A stretch of DNA of 64,000 bases, from the NCBI RefSeq assembly GCF_010015445.1, contig NC_053115.1:11343524-11407523 (forward strand), read 5' to 3'. Below are positions 12,901 to 24,200 of this stretch, one piece after another; positions within the stretch are counted from its first letter, which is position 1; each line of letters begins with the position of its first letter. Below the pieces are notes generated by a model. It was given only the letters and a program-made list of their open reading frames with translations. It ran no database searches and was not told the origin of the DNA. The translations under genes were made by a program, and so were the position numbers. Origin of the DNA: Perca fluviatilis (lineage: Eukaryota > Chordata > Actinopteri > Perciformes > Percidae).

Positions 12901-15900
12901 TACTTTGAGACAATAAAAATGTTGAATTGGAACACACCATATTCTGTGATGGAATTAGATGTTATAATGATTAAGGATTTGGGTAAAACAGTGTAAGCAA
13001 CATAAAGCGCCAGGAGTGAACAAAAAGCATTGATTTATAGTTGAAGCCAAGTGCAGTAATATTAAGTTCTTCATATAACTCCAAAATAAATGGACTACGG
13101 GGCGGCCTCCAGCTCACCCAGTAAGAGCGTTCGCCCCATGTTGGCCGAGTCCTGCAGCGGTGCAGGGTTCGAATCCGACCTGCTGCCCTTTGCTGCGTGT
13201 CATCCCCCATCTCTCTCCCCCTTTCATATCTATCCACTTTCAAATAAAGGGAAAAGCCCCCAAAAAATAATTTTTAAAATAAATAAATGGACTACATTGA
13301 ATTAAAGGGGAAAACTCCCAACTTCAGTTTAATACATGATATTTATGTATATTAATACCTTTTTTCCACAAGCACTGAGTGTCTTCATTGCCAATTTCTT
13401 CCACTTGGCAGTTATTTTGATTACTTTTGTGTCATTAAAGGATATCTCTATATATTATCGAGAGATATTTAATTCCATCTTGACTTGTCTACTCACTTCT
13501 CCAAAGCCTGGTACATATTCTGGGGATCCTCCAACACCATGGTGTCCACCATCTTGTCTTCAAATGCAGCCTCATCTTTTACGGTCTCACTCATGTTGCA
13601 GTCTGCATACTCTGGGTCCGAATCCCTTCTGTTTCTCTGAAGCAATAAGATATATGCACGCACAGTGTATTAACATATATACCTGAAGTAAATCATAAAA
13701 CCTAAAACAAGGAGCAAAATATACTGACATTAATTTGAGAAAACAGTTCTTTAAAATTACAATATTAGTTAACAAAAAAGAAAATAGGGTTGAAACATGG
13801 TTGGTCAACAAAACTGTCAAATACTATACACAGTTTGGTTGGACACAAATACCAAATTTTCTTTTTAACAGAAGTACAAGTATCAACAATATTTTTACAG
13901 AATTAACAAACACAAATAAATACCATCTGTAATTAACACATTAGCTTTTAACTAGAACAAAACACATTGGAATTTGTGATACCCTTTGCTGAAGAAGATT
14001 CAGCCTGGTTCGGAGGCCTATCAGGTTCACGGCTAGAAACCCCAGGGACAGCAGCACCAATGTGACAAAGAACCCAGCGACAAATCCAGCAAAATGGACC
14101 CCATGGTTAGGATAGATCTAAAATGGGGCGCAGAAACGTCAGACTTCTCATCAAATCAATTTTGTAAACGCTAATTTGAAAACTGTACAAGAACAAAGCA
14201 TGCAATGCTTGAAGCTGCTGGAGTGTTTCCAGTTAAGTATCTGTCTACAACTTACCCTGTCGGTGGAATTCACCGTCAAGGTTAGATTAGCCGTCAATGG
14301 ACCAAACATACTGACATCATTCTGTGGAGTCAAGAAAACAATACTCTGGGTAAGAAGAGAGAAATGTTCTTATAGTACTGCAAATACTGAGATGTGAAAT
14401 GAAAAACATTTTAGAGATTGCTTTTCAAGTTTAAAAGACCAGAAATAGGGCAGAAGAAAAAAAAAAATACCTGTGAGGCGTTAGAGAAGGTAAGAAAAGC
14501 CGGAAGGTCCAGGACCTCACTCTTATGACTCTTTATGTGAGCGGTATAGTTGACAACTACTTGGGATCCAGCTAAAGAAATACAATCAATATAATGTTAT
14601 TTATTGTGAAAGCAGTGTGCAGAAAATTTTTATATTTGACATTTTAAAGCTCAAACCAGACATGTTTGGTAGAATCATCTTTAAAAAAAAAAAAATAAAA
14701 GTCAACTCCCAGACATACCAGACAGTGAATCAATGGCAAACGTCTGGTAGCCTCTTTCCACAACCCTGCCTTCAGATTTTAGGGGTACTATTCCAGAGAT
14801 GGAGTCCCGGATTGCCACCTGAGACAGGTTGGTGCCACCCACTGGGCCCTTGTTGTGAATCCGCAGGAAGAAAGTCAGCTGAGGAGGGTCAGTGTCCAGC
14901 TTCACCTGGGGGCCACACGAGCAGCAGAGAGTATATATATCACTTGATGGTCTTCAACATGTGCGTTTGCAGTTTAAAATTGGTCCAAAATTTAAATTAA
15001 ATGTGTATAGATAATATGGGTGGTTTTTAAAACAATTGTGTTGATGTACCTGTGCACACTTGCAAAATGTGACCCCAAATGCAGATGAGGGTGCCGCACT
15101 CTGAACCTGTAGAAGCATTTAACACACAGTATATTAGTTTCTTCCAACATGACAATTCTTCTTTAAATCATCTTCTTCTTTGAATCATATCAAGTAATAA
15201 GTATGGGAATGGAGTGTAATATGTACAGTGGCTTGCATAAGTTTACACACCCATGCTAAAGTTGATAAAAAAAAAGAGGAATAAAAAAAAATTCCTCCCT
15301 TAATGCCTTAATTAACTAAATTAGGAAAAATCCAACCTTTAAAGACACCAATTTTCTTTGTGAATGAATAATGTATCGTAAATAAATAAATGTTCTTCCT
15401 TAAAATACGGGGGCATAAGTCAGTACACCCCTATGTTAAATTCCCATAGAGGTAAGCAGAGTTTTATTTTTAAAAGGCCAGTTATTTCATGGATCCTGAT
15501 AAAGTTCCCTTGGCCTTTGGAATTAAAATAGCCCCACATCATCACATACCCTTCACCATACCTAGAGATTGGCATGGTTTTATTTCAGTTAGCCTAATAG
15601 CTAGTTTGATTTGCATTGAGAGATGATCTTATGGAAAGTACCCCATACCAATTTCTAGGTGGATCCATGAAATAACTGGCCTTTAAAAATAAAAATCTGC
15701 CTGCCTATATGGGAATTTAACATAAGGGTGTGTATACTTATGCCCCCTGTATTTTAAGGAATTTTTAATTTTTTAAGGACATTATTCATTCACAAAGAAA
15801 ATTGGTGTCCTTAAAGGTTGGATTTTTCCTAATTTTTTTAATTAAGGCAATAAGATCAATTTCCAAAATATGTTTTTTTATTCCTCTTTTTAGTCAACTT

Positions 15901-17395
15901 TAGCATGGGTGTGTAAACTTATACAAGCCACCGTATGTATGTGGTAATCCATAAATTATTGGACAGCCAGTATCCAACAGGAATACCTGAGAAGAATCTA
16001 TACCATAGAAGTATAGAAAACCATAGAAAAAAATCATCAAAAAGATTTTGCAACAGTGGAAAGAAATGGCTGATTGACAACTGATATGTCCAGTACAAAA
16101 GTACCAACACATGAAAGTTTGGACAATAAACAATCTCATGAATTACCACACAGATGAAAAGGTGCATTGCATACAACATGTACATACTCCATGAAAAGTC
16201 ACTGTGTACAACAACTGAAGCGACCAAAACATCTCTTAAAAACACACCTGAGGTATCGCGAGGCCCGGGTTGTATCTGGTGAGCGTGCTTCTGCGGTTCC
16301 GGAGGTGCAAAATGTTTGACATGTAGGTAAGTGGCGTATAAAAAGAGTGTCCCCATGGACCAGCAGGAGCTGAAGAAGAAAGGGGGGCCTCTGCAAACAA
16401 CACCATGCGTCCATTGATTTCCATTGTACCTGTCAGGTTACATATAAGGTGTTTGAACAGCCAGTTACAAAGGCTAAAATTGACAATAAATACATATAAT
16501 CCATATATGCATTCATATTAAGGTTTTGTATTTAATGGTGAACTACATTGTTTTGTATAATAATATGCATATCATATATTTGCAACATATAACTATTATG
16601 GAATTGAATTATTACTGTATTGTTGATGTATAGAATTAAAAAAGAAGAAGAAACCCTCCATCCTAAGCAATGTCTGCTTTGCTGATTTCCCACCAGTGTC
16701 ATGTTGCATTACATGGATACTTGAGAGGCTCTGGCAACGGAAAAAGAGGCATTTAGTTTTGCTCATTTAATATGTTACGTGTTTATTAACCAATCTTAAA
16801 TAAATAATAAACCAAAGGCAGCCTACAGACATGCATAAACACGGGTAACTCTCAAAGCCAATACAATATCTGACCTGATTACATATGACCTGTAAATACT
16901 AGCGAATTTGGTTGCTAAGACTCAGGGATACAATAAAATAAATATTATCTCTATAATTTTCAGGATAGGTTGTAGGTTGATGTGATGTGTAGCTGTAAGA
17001 ACATGTGGTGACTGAGACGCAACATCATCAAACTACAGATTGGCTGGAAAAAAAGATAGGCCACTCACCTCCTGTTTCTCCGAGAAAGGAGGTGGTTGTA
17101 GTGTTGTGTAGCATGATGCATCCTGAGCTGTCCCGTTATAACAAGACTGATGTGCAGCACTGTACTCCAATAAACGCCGAGTCTCACGCCGGGTTACACC
17201 GTGACACCAATGGGAGTATGAAGGAGGTAGACACAAACACGACACTTGGATATTCAAGATTAATGACCATATCGTGACCCTCTTCGCGGTAGGGTTTACC
17301 TGAAGCATTCGTAAGTTTGTGTGCCACTCTCACCAAGGAGAGCCGCTCGCTAACTGGCTGGATATTGCCATTGTTAAAATCCGCGATGAAAACAT
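267..17395 (-). CDS. evc2: EvC ciliary complex subunit 2 (limbin)
   Basis: Single-pass ciliary membrane protein that pairs with Evc in the EvC zone and promotes Smoothened/Hedgehog signalling (family knowledge). Proposed exons in transcript order: 17395-17334, 17127-17069 (both uncertain), 16429-16248, 15106-15050, 14905-14719, 14571-14471, 14321-14256, 14117-13983, 13636-13497, 12779-12455, 12345-12106, 11825-11650, 11221-11062, 10929-10753, 8864-8554, 8225-8051, 6640-6497, 6250-6023, 5845-5613, 4383-4296, 4123-3948, 693-267. Every junction has GT-AG and the phases join, giving about 1282 aa (human about 1308). An ectodomain leads to a membrane segment encoded at 14117-13983 (FAGFVAGFFVTLVLLSLGF), then a long Glu/Gln/Arg-rich coiled-coil body (for example ERRAMRCGLIKKRRELISDM). 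The conserved tail has FVFRDP, a Lys run and NFLNLKK. The N-terminus lacks a clear signal peptide, so the real first exon may differ. The gene is head-to-head with evc. Confidence 0.93.
1214..2846. mobile_element. Kolobok-like foldback element, copy 1 (TTAA target site)
   Basis: The ends are AGGGGTGATAGAATG and its inverse, flanked by TTAA at 1210-1213 and 2847-2850. Most of the element is a long inverted repeat: the left arm (about 1540-1960, with GCTAGC and CCGTTTT motifs) returns inverted at about 2220-2600. The right arm also carries a CAACCAATCAGC minisatellite (about 2680-2780). It lies in the last evc2 intron. No intact coding sequence is visible. The TTAA duplication and the THAP-like peptide in copy 2 suggest the Kolobok superfamily; piggyBac also uses TTAA, so the assignment is inferred. 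Confidence 0.75.
4665..5560. mobile_element. PIF/Harbinger-like non-autonomous element
   Basis: The termini GTTTCCATCCAC and GTGGATGGAAAC face each other, and the inner ends repeat variants of ATTCGGATAAAAA. The minus strand at about 5250-5017 encodes a peptide with LNLIYEQ, LRNAIIYQELAKEM and a Lys/Arg-rich end. This looks like the Myb/SANT-like DNA-binding protein of Harbinger transposons, broken by stops. It sits in an evc2 intron. No clean target duplication was found. Confidence 0.55.
7474..7981. mobile_element. MITE 'CAGTCCYTCCAGAAAAA' family, copy 1
   Basis: Inverted termini CAGTCCTTCCAGAAAAA and TTTTTCTGGAGGGACTG, flanked by TCTAAT at 7468-7473 and 7982-7987 (6-bp duplication). The interior is rich in GCGGT/TTATGCG motifs and contains GTTCCCATGGCAAC at 7713-7726. 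It has no transposase. It lies in an evc2 intron. Two further copies are in evc (21728-22106 and 26151-26608). The superfamily is not assigned. Confidence 0.8.
8927..9375 (-). mobile_element. LINE-1-type 3' fragment, antisense in an evc2-flanking position on the same strand as evc2
   Basis: A T17 run at 8950-8966 marks a poly(A) tail on the minus strand. Upstream on that strand is a decayed peptide resembling the extreme C-terminus of fish L1 ORF2. The 12-mer GCTCCGTGGGAT occurs at 8915-8926 and 9376-9387 and is a plausible target duplication. The insert is a short, 5'-truncated copy within an evc2 intron and shares the evc2 transcription direction. Assignment to L1 is moderate. Confidence 0.6.
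9463..10253 (+). mobile_element. hAT element, internally deleted, with 8-bp target duplication
   Basis: Ends TAGGGATGCACCGAA and CGGTGCATCCCTA are inverted repeats. The flanks are identical 8-mers GTATTTTT at 9455-9462 and 10254-10261. The interior at about 9664-9900 encodes the C-terminal side of a ZBED-type hAT transposase, including the family signature LDPRYKDHYL, but lacks the N-terminal BED finger and the dimerisation end. An (AAT)n run interrupts it at about 9945-9993. It lies in an evc2 intron. Confidence 0.88.
9945..9993. repeat. (AAT)n microsatellite
   Basis: About 16 uninterrupted AAT units following an A-rich run inside the hAT element. Confidence 0.9.
13099..13280 (+). mobile_element. 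tRNA-derived SINE, copy 1
   Basis: A tRNA-like head with a B box (GGTTCGAATCC at about 13165) precedes a C/T-rich tail region and an A-rich 3' end. The target duplication AAATAAATGGACTAC is perfect at 13084-13098 and 13281-13295. It shares its body (CCTCCATGTC/CATCCCC-type segment, CTCTCTCCCC, AAGGGAAAAG) with the SINE at 34031. It is in an evc2 intron on the opposite strand to the gene. Confidence 0.85.
15226..15933. mobile_element. Tc1/mariner-type foldback MITE
   Basis: Termini CAGTGGCTTGCATAAGTTTA and its near-inverse are bordered by TA (15224-15225 and 15934-15935). The arms are inverted over almost the whole length; for example GGCCAGTTATTTCATGGATC on the left pairs with GATCCATGAAATAACTGGCC on the right. 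It has no transposase. It lies in an evc2 intron. Confidence 0.8.
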
Positions 17396-18229
17396 TTCCA
17401 CCGCTTTTTCTTGACAAACATTAGCTAATTGTAGCAGCGTTTCTGGCGAACGTGAACATCTTACTTGTATGCAAATATTTCAGGAGAAACTATGGATGCC
17501 ATTTCAAAGAGTTAACACGAACGAAAACAGTCCGTAATCACCGTTCGTTGCTGCACAACAAAACTATTTCCAAACTTGGGAAGAACGGGCAACTCCTCAA
17601 AGAAGCGGAATGAACAAAAGTACATAATCTGTTTCCGGCCCCGACTTTCAAAATAAAACAGCATAGCTGAGCCAGTGGGATGATTGGAACTGTGGATTCC
17701 TTAAAATATATAAAAAGTATGCCAAGACACCACAAAAAAGATAATGTTTATTCATATAATTCACCTGAATTTGCGTCAATAATATTATGATGGGGGCAGT
17801 TTTTAAAATGTTCTACCAGGAATCTTTTTTGTGCTTTAATATTGAAGGAAAATGTCAAAATCTAGCTAGCTAGCTCTCCTGAGCTCTCCTGTCTTGACGC
17901 AGCTCGCTTCTCATCTTAAATCTCCGTACACCCATTGGTTCCGAGCACCAATACATGTCGTTTTGGGGGAAAAAAAGTTTTGCTGGAAGAAGTCGTTTCA
18001 AATTGTAGGTTGCTTATCTATGTTTCAAAATGTAAAACCTTTTAGAGCGTAACACGTTGAAAATCATATGAGATTATTTTTACAGTCCGTGTTAAGTATG
18101 CGAGCAAGAAATTAAATCGTAAAGAGTAAGCTAACGTTACTTTCCTTGAGAAAAGTTGTTAGCTAACGTAAGATGTTACAAAATGCTAACATTCATAACG
18201 TTAGTTGTCATAACGTAGCTACATGAAAA
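17396..18229. promoter_or_regulatory. Probable bidirectional evc2/evc promoter
   Basis: This 834-bp gap separates the proposed evc2 start codon (minus strand) from the evc start codon (plus strand). The head-to-head Evc/Evc2 arrangement is conserved in vertebrates, so a shared promoter is expected. I see no TATA box in a convincing position and no clear RFX X-box here. TAACGTTA-like palindromes occur near the evc side (about 18132-18215). Transcription start sites are not defined by the sequence. Confidence 0.6.
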
Positions 18230-21200
18230 ATGACAGAGCAGTGCCTGTTGGAGAGATGTCGCACTGATGTGTTGGTCAGTTTCTCCGAGTCGCTGCACAT
18301 CTACACAGGGCTGTTAACAGTGGCTACAGTGTGTGGAGGGCTTTCGGGAATATTAGCTGTTGCTCTTTTGTACGTCTTCTGTCTGAAGCCGTTGCTGTTG
18401 ACGAGACAAGTAAGTTAACCAAATAACATGCAACCTGTGTTTCTCCTATCCACTGAGTCTCTTTCTTGACCACATCATTGATACATTATATTCAATCATT
18501 GGATGTAACGTTAACATATTCTCGTGTATCGTCCCATTAGGGTTACAATGCAAGGCGGCTGCTTGAACCTGACAACAACCAAAGTGACCATGTCAGTAAC
18601 GGCAGAAAGGAGGCTCCAATAAGTGGCACATCACATGACAAAGTATTATTCTCTTAAACATCCAAGACAAGTCTGAGACTTATTGTAACTTTACACAGGT
18701 GGATGAAATAGTTCCATTACATACTGTATATACTAATTGATATAAAATATCTGGAAATGACTTTCAAACATTTATTGTATGGCACAGGATGCCATTCATG
18801 CTTCTGTCAGGGTTACCCATTGTTTATGTTTACTAATTAACTTCCCACTAACAGTTTAAGTCCGTTTACTCATTGTCCAGGAGAAGAAGCAGCCACCCAT
18901 GAACAGTGATGTGGCTGCATTTGCATCCAGAGCAAAGGTGGTTTATCCCATCAACCAAAAATACAGAGTAAGTCTATCATAAATATACAGCATATCATTA
19001 TTATAACATACACCTTCTGCCAGGTACACAAGGTAATAGACTCCTATCCAAACAACTAATATAAAGGCTTATATACTTGGCAACTGATTTTATAAGGTAT
19101 TTTTGTTTTGTTTTTAAGCACAAACAATTGTATAATTTGTAGTTTGACTTTAGACTAAACAGTATTACATCAACAACAAAAAAAGTTTAGCAAAATGTGT
19201 GCTGTTTTAATAGAAGTGGTCGCCTAACAGAACAGTAACCGGTTGCAAACTAATTCATGGATGAGTAATAGGGGTGCACGATTCAGAATATGTCACGATT
19301 CGATATCGATTTTTTAGGCTCAAGATTCAATTCAAAATTGATTTTCGATTCAAAAACGATTCTCGATTCAAAAAACGATTCACAGTATGTAAATGTAGTT
19401 ACTTTCCCCATGTGATTGCAGTAGCCATACAATTTAAAAGAAAAGAAACACACCAAATTAAATGTAGTTTGATATTACTTATATGTCTTCATACAAAAAT
19501 AAAAACGTTTGCAACTAAAAACTGCAAAGGGCCAAGGTTTGGCCAGCTTTCAAATACATTTAATTCAAGTATAAAATAAAACTGTTAAATAAAAAGAGCT
19601 TTTCGTTCAGAGTTCGGTGGGAATTCAGAGCATTGAAAGAGTGCGTAGGTTGACTGGTATGTTAGGTTGTTGTTCGTCCACGTCTTTAATGTGAGTTCTC
19701 AAGTTTGTGGTGTTTCCAAAATACATAACTTTCGCTTTGCAAAGCCTGCATATAGCATGATTCCTATCAGGTTCCATCTTCCCCTCGAGGTTATAAAAGC
19801 TTAAATCTGCCCAAACTCTCGCCTTCAATGAAGATGGAGCAGGTTGAATAATTCTTTCTGTGAGGTTTACCATTGTTTGCGCCGACTAAACTACTTCTGC
19901 TGCACTCGTTCTTCTTTGTGCCCAAGCATCAGTTTGCATTTGACGCAGCGGCATCAAACTCATTCCAGGACAACCGTATACACGGCATTACAATACGAAA
20001 AAAATATTTATCGATTTTGAATCGGTAGAGCTTGAATCGCGATACGAATGTGAATCGATTTTTTTGCACACCCCTAATGAGTAAGGTATAATATACGTAG
20101 TATATTTCAATCAGTTGGTTTATGATTATACTTCACTTACCTGCAACCTTTCGTTGAATCTGTCAGCCTTTAGCAGACGGAGCGTCCAATCCATCACTGC
20201 ATGAGCACTCCAAGTTGCCAGCAATGCCTAACGATGAGTCATCCTCCTCCATGGACGGAGAGTCTCTGAGCCAAGAGCAGGACAACGACGACAGCAGTCA
20301 GTTTATCTCCTCCTCGGTGGTCCCCAAGAGCCTGCAGAACCAGAGCTTCACCAGAGTCTCTCACTACCCTCGCTCACTGACACAACCAGAGTAGGAACCA
20401 TTAATCTAACAGTAATCTCTAAATGACATAACCATAACCGTGCACCTTAACCTTAAAGCAAGTATGCACCAACCTGAGTTTGCTGGATGTGATGATGCTC
20501 TTTGTTATCTCTGCAGTTTTGGGGGCAGGATCAGCCTTTACTGTTTGGCCCTGCAGGATATACAACAACATTGCTCCCAGCTTCAGGAAGAAAAATGTCT
20601 GGTGAGTTTTTGTCATTTTTCTTTAATTAATACAGTTATGAAATAGTTATCAAGTATATTTCTTAAAGTGCAAAACAAAATTGTTGTATTATTTTTTTTA
20701 ATTATTACTTTTATCCTGCTATAGATGTTTCTTCAAATGGTGAAAATAATATTCAGCTGTCATTTTCCAAAAGACAAATGTGCTGCTGACTTCTCCAAAA
20801 ATATTCTTCAAATGCAAGAAAAGGTAGATCCAGATCAGATGTCTATAACACATACATACATAAATACATACATACATACATACATAGATTTTTAGATTCT
20901 TTATTGACTGTGCATAGAAACACTGACATAGAAAAGTATATGTTGTCATCTGTTATTTCAGGAACTGAATGAGCTGAAGAAACAGTTGCCAACAAGCCAC
21001 ACTGCCAGCGAGAAAAATTATGACACTCCCTGTACTCTGGAAGAAATAGAGAGAGCCCAAAAAGATTTTCTTGAACGTGGCCTTCAAGTGGTAAAAGCGA
21101 AAAGAAAACCTCATAGAGCAAATTATTTAAAAATTAAACTAATACTAATTATATACTAAGTCTATTAGACCACCTTTATTTACTCTGACAATTCTGAAGG

Positions 21201-24200
21201 GAAACTAATGTCCATGTCTCTTCACAGTCCAGACGTTTCAGCAAACAGGTGGAGGACTTGTGCCAGCATCTGCTGAAGAAGCCCAGCATTTTCTCTCCAG
21301 ATGAAGCCCAGGGTGTGATTCTCTCTCTCATCCAGACTCTTCTGTTAGTAGAGAACCATCTGATGAACACACAAGAAGCTGATCTTAAGGTAAAGCAATG
21401 CTAGTTATTGGTTTGCAGACCATTCATTTAGCTTCTCATCCCTTGTGTCATTGTGTGAGGAACTGAAAATGCCAAAGGAAAATGTATTTTCCACTTCTTG
21501 TTAGAGGATCCAGCAAAAGTTGTTGTGGTGGGAGGAGCTGACGGGGCTTCTCCAATCCCAACCTGCCTTGCTAAGGCTGGAAGTGTCTCTGAGGCAGGGC
21601 TTGATAGCAACAACACTGGAGCAGCTGACGAGTGATGACGTCTTGACCTTTAGCCACATGGAAAAGATACTTTCAGAGGTCCAGGCAACTCTGACCGAAG
21701 GCCTTCAACAGTGCACAGAGGGTAAGACAGTCCTTCAAGAAAAATGCACAGTTTTCTTGTGATTGTTGCAGGCAAAAATCCTTGATTATGCGGCACGTTT
21801 TCTTTAAAAATGCGATTGAATATGCGGGAACTTGCAAAAACTGCGGTTTGATGAAAAAGAGAAAAAAAAAGTGATTCCCCAACACCCTGCTTTTCGATGA
21901 TGTTCACGTCGGGTAATTAAGTCACTTCATAACGTTCCCATGGCAACAGAGGAAAATGGCTGCTCTTGTGTGAAGTAAACGCAACATTTTTCAACTTTCT
22001 GTTAAGATATGTGACTTCTTTGCAACGAAAATGCGGGGATTATGAAATCATGCAAGCCCCGGATATTTTGCGTGGAAATCGGCAATTTGTTTTTCTGGAG
22101 GGACTGATAAGACACGTGAAGGGAAAATTATTTCAGTTTCATGTAAGGAAATTCACTGCTGTCAATGTACTATCAGGTCAAAAGACAAGAGACAAAGGGC
22201 ATTTAATAGTAAGCATTTTGTGGTTAAAGCAAGTTGACTGCAAAAGTAAAAAAATAAAATAAAAAATGAATGTAGCATGTGTGTAATTTTCTCACATACT
22301 GCACTAGTTTCTGGTGGCAGGTAGTAGTGGACAATGTATAGCCTACTTTCCACATTTAAATGATGTATTCTTTCAAAATAGACCATTTTCTAGGAATCCT
22401 CTTTAGCTCCTCAAATAAGGTCAGGTTCTTTTAGGACAGCAAAAAATATATTTTGCACTCTTACTGCACCCCAGACTCTCATGCAAAATCTTTTAGCATA
22501 ACACTTGACAAAGATTGTTGCTGTTGATCTATTATGTAATAAAAAACATGCTATTAATGCTTAGATAAACAAGTGTTTACATTAGTTAGGCAAGGTCCTT
22601 TATCTTCTGGGCTTATTTTACTTGTCTTTATTTTCTGGGCTTATTTTACAATACAGTATATTACTCTTATGGGCAGCTTGCCTCTCCAAGTACAAATGGT
22701 GAGTGATAGTGAAAAGATATTTTGAACTATGTAACCGTTTAAAACAGTAATAAAGACAATATTTTAATGTCTGTCCCTCAAAATTAAAGACACAGGGATT
22801 CTTTCTAGACAACAGCGTTCAACAACCTTAAAAAAAAATCATCCATTATAGAACGTCATATAGGTTTTTCCACTGTCAGTAGCCTTGTTAGACCATATAG
22901 CAATGCAGCCACTGTTGTAAAGTGAGGTGCAGGGTAACTCAGTAAAACTTGAGGAAGACAAAGCCACAAGACCTCTTACTATTAGGTTGGAGGTGTTACT
23001 GCTCTTTATAGACCAGAAAGAAAATTGATCCAAATCCATTTATCCAAATCCACAATTCGATTCAATTTTCGATTTAAAGGGGTGATAGAATGCAAAACCG
23101 AGTTTACCTTGTTATAGTTGAATAACGACAGTTCGGTGGGTGAAATGGGCATACAGAGAACCTCAAAGTCCCATTGACACCTCTTTCCTCTGTAAATCTC
23201 ACAATTTGAAACTGCCTCTGGAAACGGGCGAATCCCGACGAAGCTAATAGTTGACGTCAACTCGGTGGCTGTACCTTAATTGGCTCTGGTCTGCCCCAAA
23301 ATTTACATAGCTACAGACCACTGGTCTGAGACCATCTGGTGTTCTGAATGTAGGTCGCGCAGATCTCACACACTAGTATAGCTGCGAGCTTTGCACTTCC
23401 AGGGGAATTACAGAGAAGAAAGTTTGGAAGTTTTTCAAGGATACTGAAAATGAACCACGGTCGTAAATGCAGTGTTCCAGGCTGTACAGGGAATGCTGAC
23501 ACTTTTCACATTTCATCGCGGGCTGCCACCGGTCGTGGTGGTCCAGGTAAGCGGTAGTTAGTGGTTCAGTTACCCCAGAAAAAAAGACTGTGCGCTGGGT
23601 ACAGAGCACCATGCTGCCGGTCATGGAGCTCCGTCAGGTCAGCGGTAGTTGGTGGTCTAGTTACCGGGTAACTGCGAGTGTGGCAGGCATGTTCCCTGAT
23701 ATTAATAAATTAAGTTATGTTTTCATTTATATTGCAATGTAAATAATACACTTAACCAGTAGCGGAGTGGCAATCGGGAGAGTCTGGACTTTTTCCATTG
23801 CAAGGTAGTGTTTGCGAGGGCCGGGCTGATAATAGTTGTACACTCGCCTAAAGGATTATTAGGAACACCCTACTAATACCGTGTTTGACCACCTTTCACC
23901 TTCAGAACTGCCTTAATTCTTCGTGGCATTGATTCAACAAGGTGCTGGAAGCATTCTTTAGAAATGTTGGCCCATATTAATAGGATAGCATCTTGCAGTT
24001 GATGGAGATTTGTGGGATGCACATCCAGGGCACGAAACTCCCGTTCCACCATTGGGTTGAGATCTGGTGACTGTGGGGGCCATTTTAGTACAGTGAACTC
24101 ATCTTCAAGAAACCGATTTGAAATGATTTGAGCTTTGTGACATGGTGCATTATCCTGCTGGAAGTAGCCATCAGAGGATGGGTACATGGTGGTCATAAAG

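Noticed and set aside
15900..16356. Minus-strand frame of 145 codons rich in Phe/Tyr
   Set aside because: It overlaps the evc2 exon 16429-16248 in the wrong frame and an AT-rich MITE edge. The exon's correct frame is fixed by its neighbours and by family similarity.
17005..17308. Longer alternative evc2 N-terminal frame reading CYNGTAQDASCYTTLQPP
   Set aside because: It resembles the cysteine-containing start of limbin, but its phase does not match the next exon (16429), whose frame is fixed by the GPWGHS region.
21650..21907. Open frames with a shared peptide MNIIEKQGVG (also near 26450)
   Set aside because: They lie wholly inside copies of the same MITE, are not consistently open between copies and have no transposase motif.
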